From Holospora curviuscula (lineage in GTDB: Bacteria; Pseudomonadota; Alphaproteobacteria; Holosporales; Holosporaceae), in contig NZ_PHHC01000096.1 of NCBI RefSeq assembly GCF_002930195.1, positions 22,599 through 58,009 of the forward strand: a stretch of 35,411 bases of DNA. Direction: 5' to 3'. Position numbers and translations under genes: made by a program. This document shows, one piece after another, positions 35,286 through 35,411 of the stretch. How positions within the stretch are numbered: the first letter of the stretch is position 1; each line of letters begins with the position of its first letter. The notes under the pieces are model-generated. The model searched no databases and was not told the DNA's origin. It saw only the letters and a list, made by a program, of their open reading frames with translations.

Positions 35286-35411
35286 ACGATAAGCTACAAT
35301 AATTTAGCTTAAAATTAATATGCTTTTTTAAAATTTTCTACCCTTAATCTCATTTTTGATTGAGTGTGTTTTGAGAGCAAAGGCGTTGGTAAAATTTTAA
35401 GGGTACAGGCA

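Noticed and set aside
1-35411. CRISPR array, rRNA operon or integrated prophage
   Set aside because: No regularly spaced direct repeats, rRNA sequence or run of phage structural genes was seen; the single tail-fibre-like protein is not enough to call a prophage.

Overview
The window is a low-GC, insertion-sequence-riddled stretch of bacterial chromosome. An initiator tRNA with an alphaproteobacterial-type anticodon stem, a polar zinc-ribbon membrane protein and an SH3 protein of types common in Alphaproteobacteria, small ATGA/GTGA/TAATG-coupled operons and heavy pseudogenisation suggest an intracellular alphaproteobacterium (Holosporales/Rickettsiales-like endosymbiont). This is inference from gene content; no search was run.

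Layout. 1-1300: a graveyard of IS5 and IS630 fragments. 1342-3332 (minus): an operon of an RNase HI/SH3 fusion and a TrmH/RlmB-type 2'-O-methyltransferase. 3333-8090: a zinc-ribbon membrane protein (5518-6126) between IS5-family wrecks. 8091-16208 is the best-preserved region: RsmE; a convergent operon kefB-like antiporter, O-antigen ligase/polymerase-like protein and ParA-type ATPase; tRNA-Tyr and tRNA-Gly; an initiating sugar-phosphate transferase; tRNA-Lys; and a polar amino-acid ABC importer of three genes. 16209-18764 is a nested stack of three insertion sequences that landed exactly on the stop codon of the importer ATPase gene. 18912-19523 is an ISL3 remnant. 19834-21951: a consensus sigma70 promoter drives tRNA-fMet followed by a HAD phosphatase, an atypical hfq and a family-25 glycosyltransferase, all closely packed.

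22-35 kb is accessory sequence. It holds degenerate IS5/IS630 copies, a two-gene minus operon with a phage tail-fibre-like protein, and several genes encoding proteins with signal peptides: a short helical protein, a lysine-rich repeat protein, two tandem proteins of the DIT1/PvcA (isocyanide synthase) family that carry signal peptides and are each split by frameshifts, and one more decayed gene. A strong intrinsic terminator closes the DIT1/PvcA-like pair.

How the genes fit together: the intact genes cover RNA modification and processing (RNase HI, TrmH, RsmE, tRNAs, Hfq), envelope polysaccharide (sugar transferase, O-antigen ligase-like, GT25) and uptake or ion balance (amino-acid importer, KefB-like antiporter), as expected for a host-dependent cell. 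The most unusual items are the exported DIT1/PvcA-like pair, the RNase HI-TM-SH3 fusion, the Hfq with an altered proximal site and the nested IS stack.
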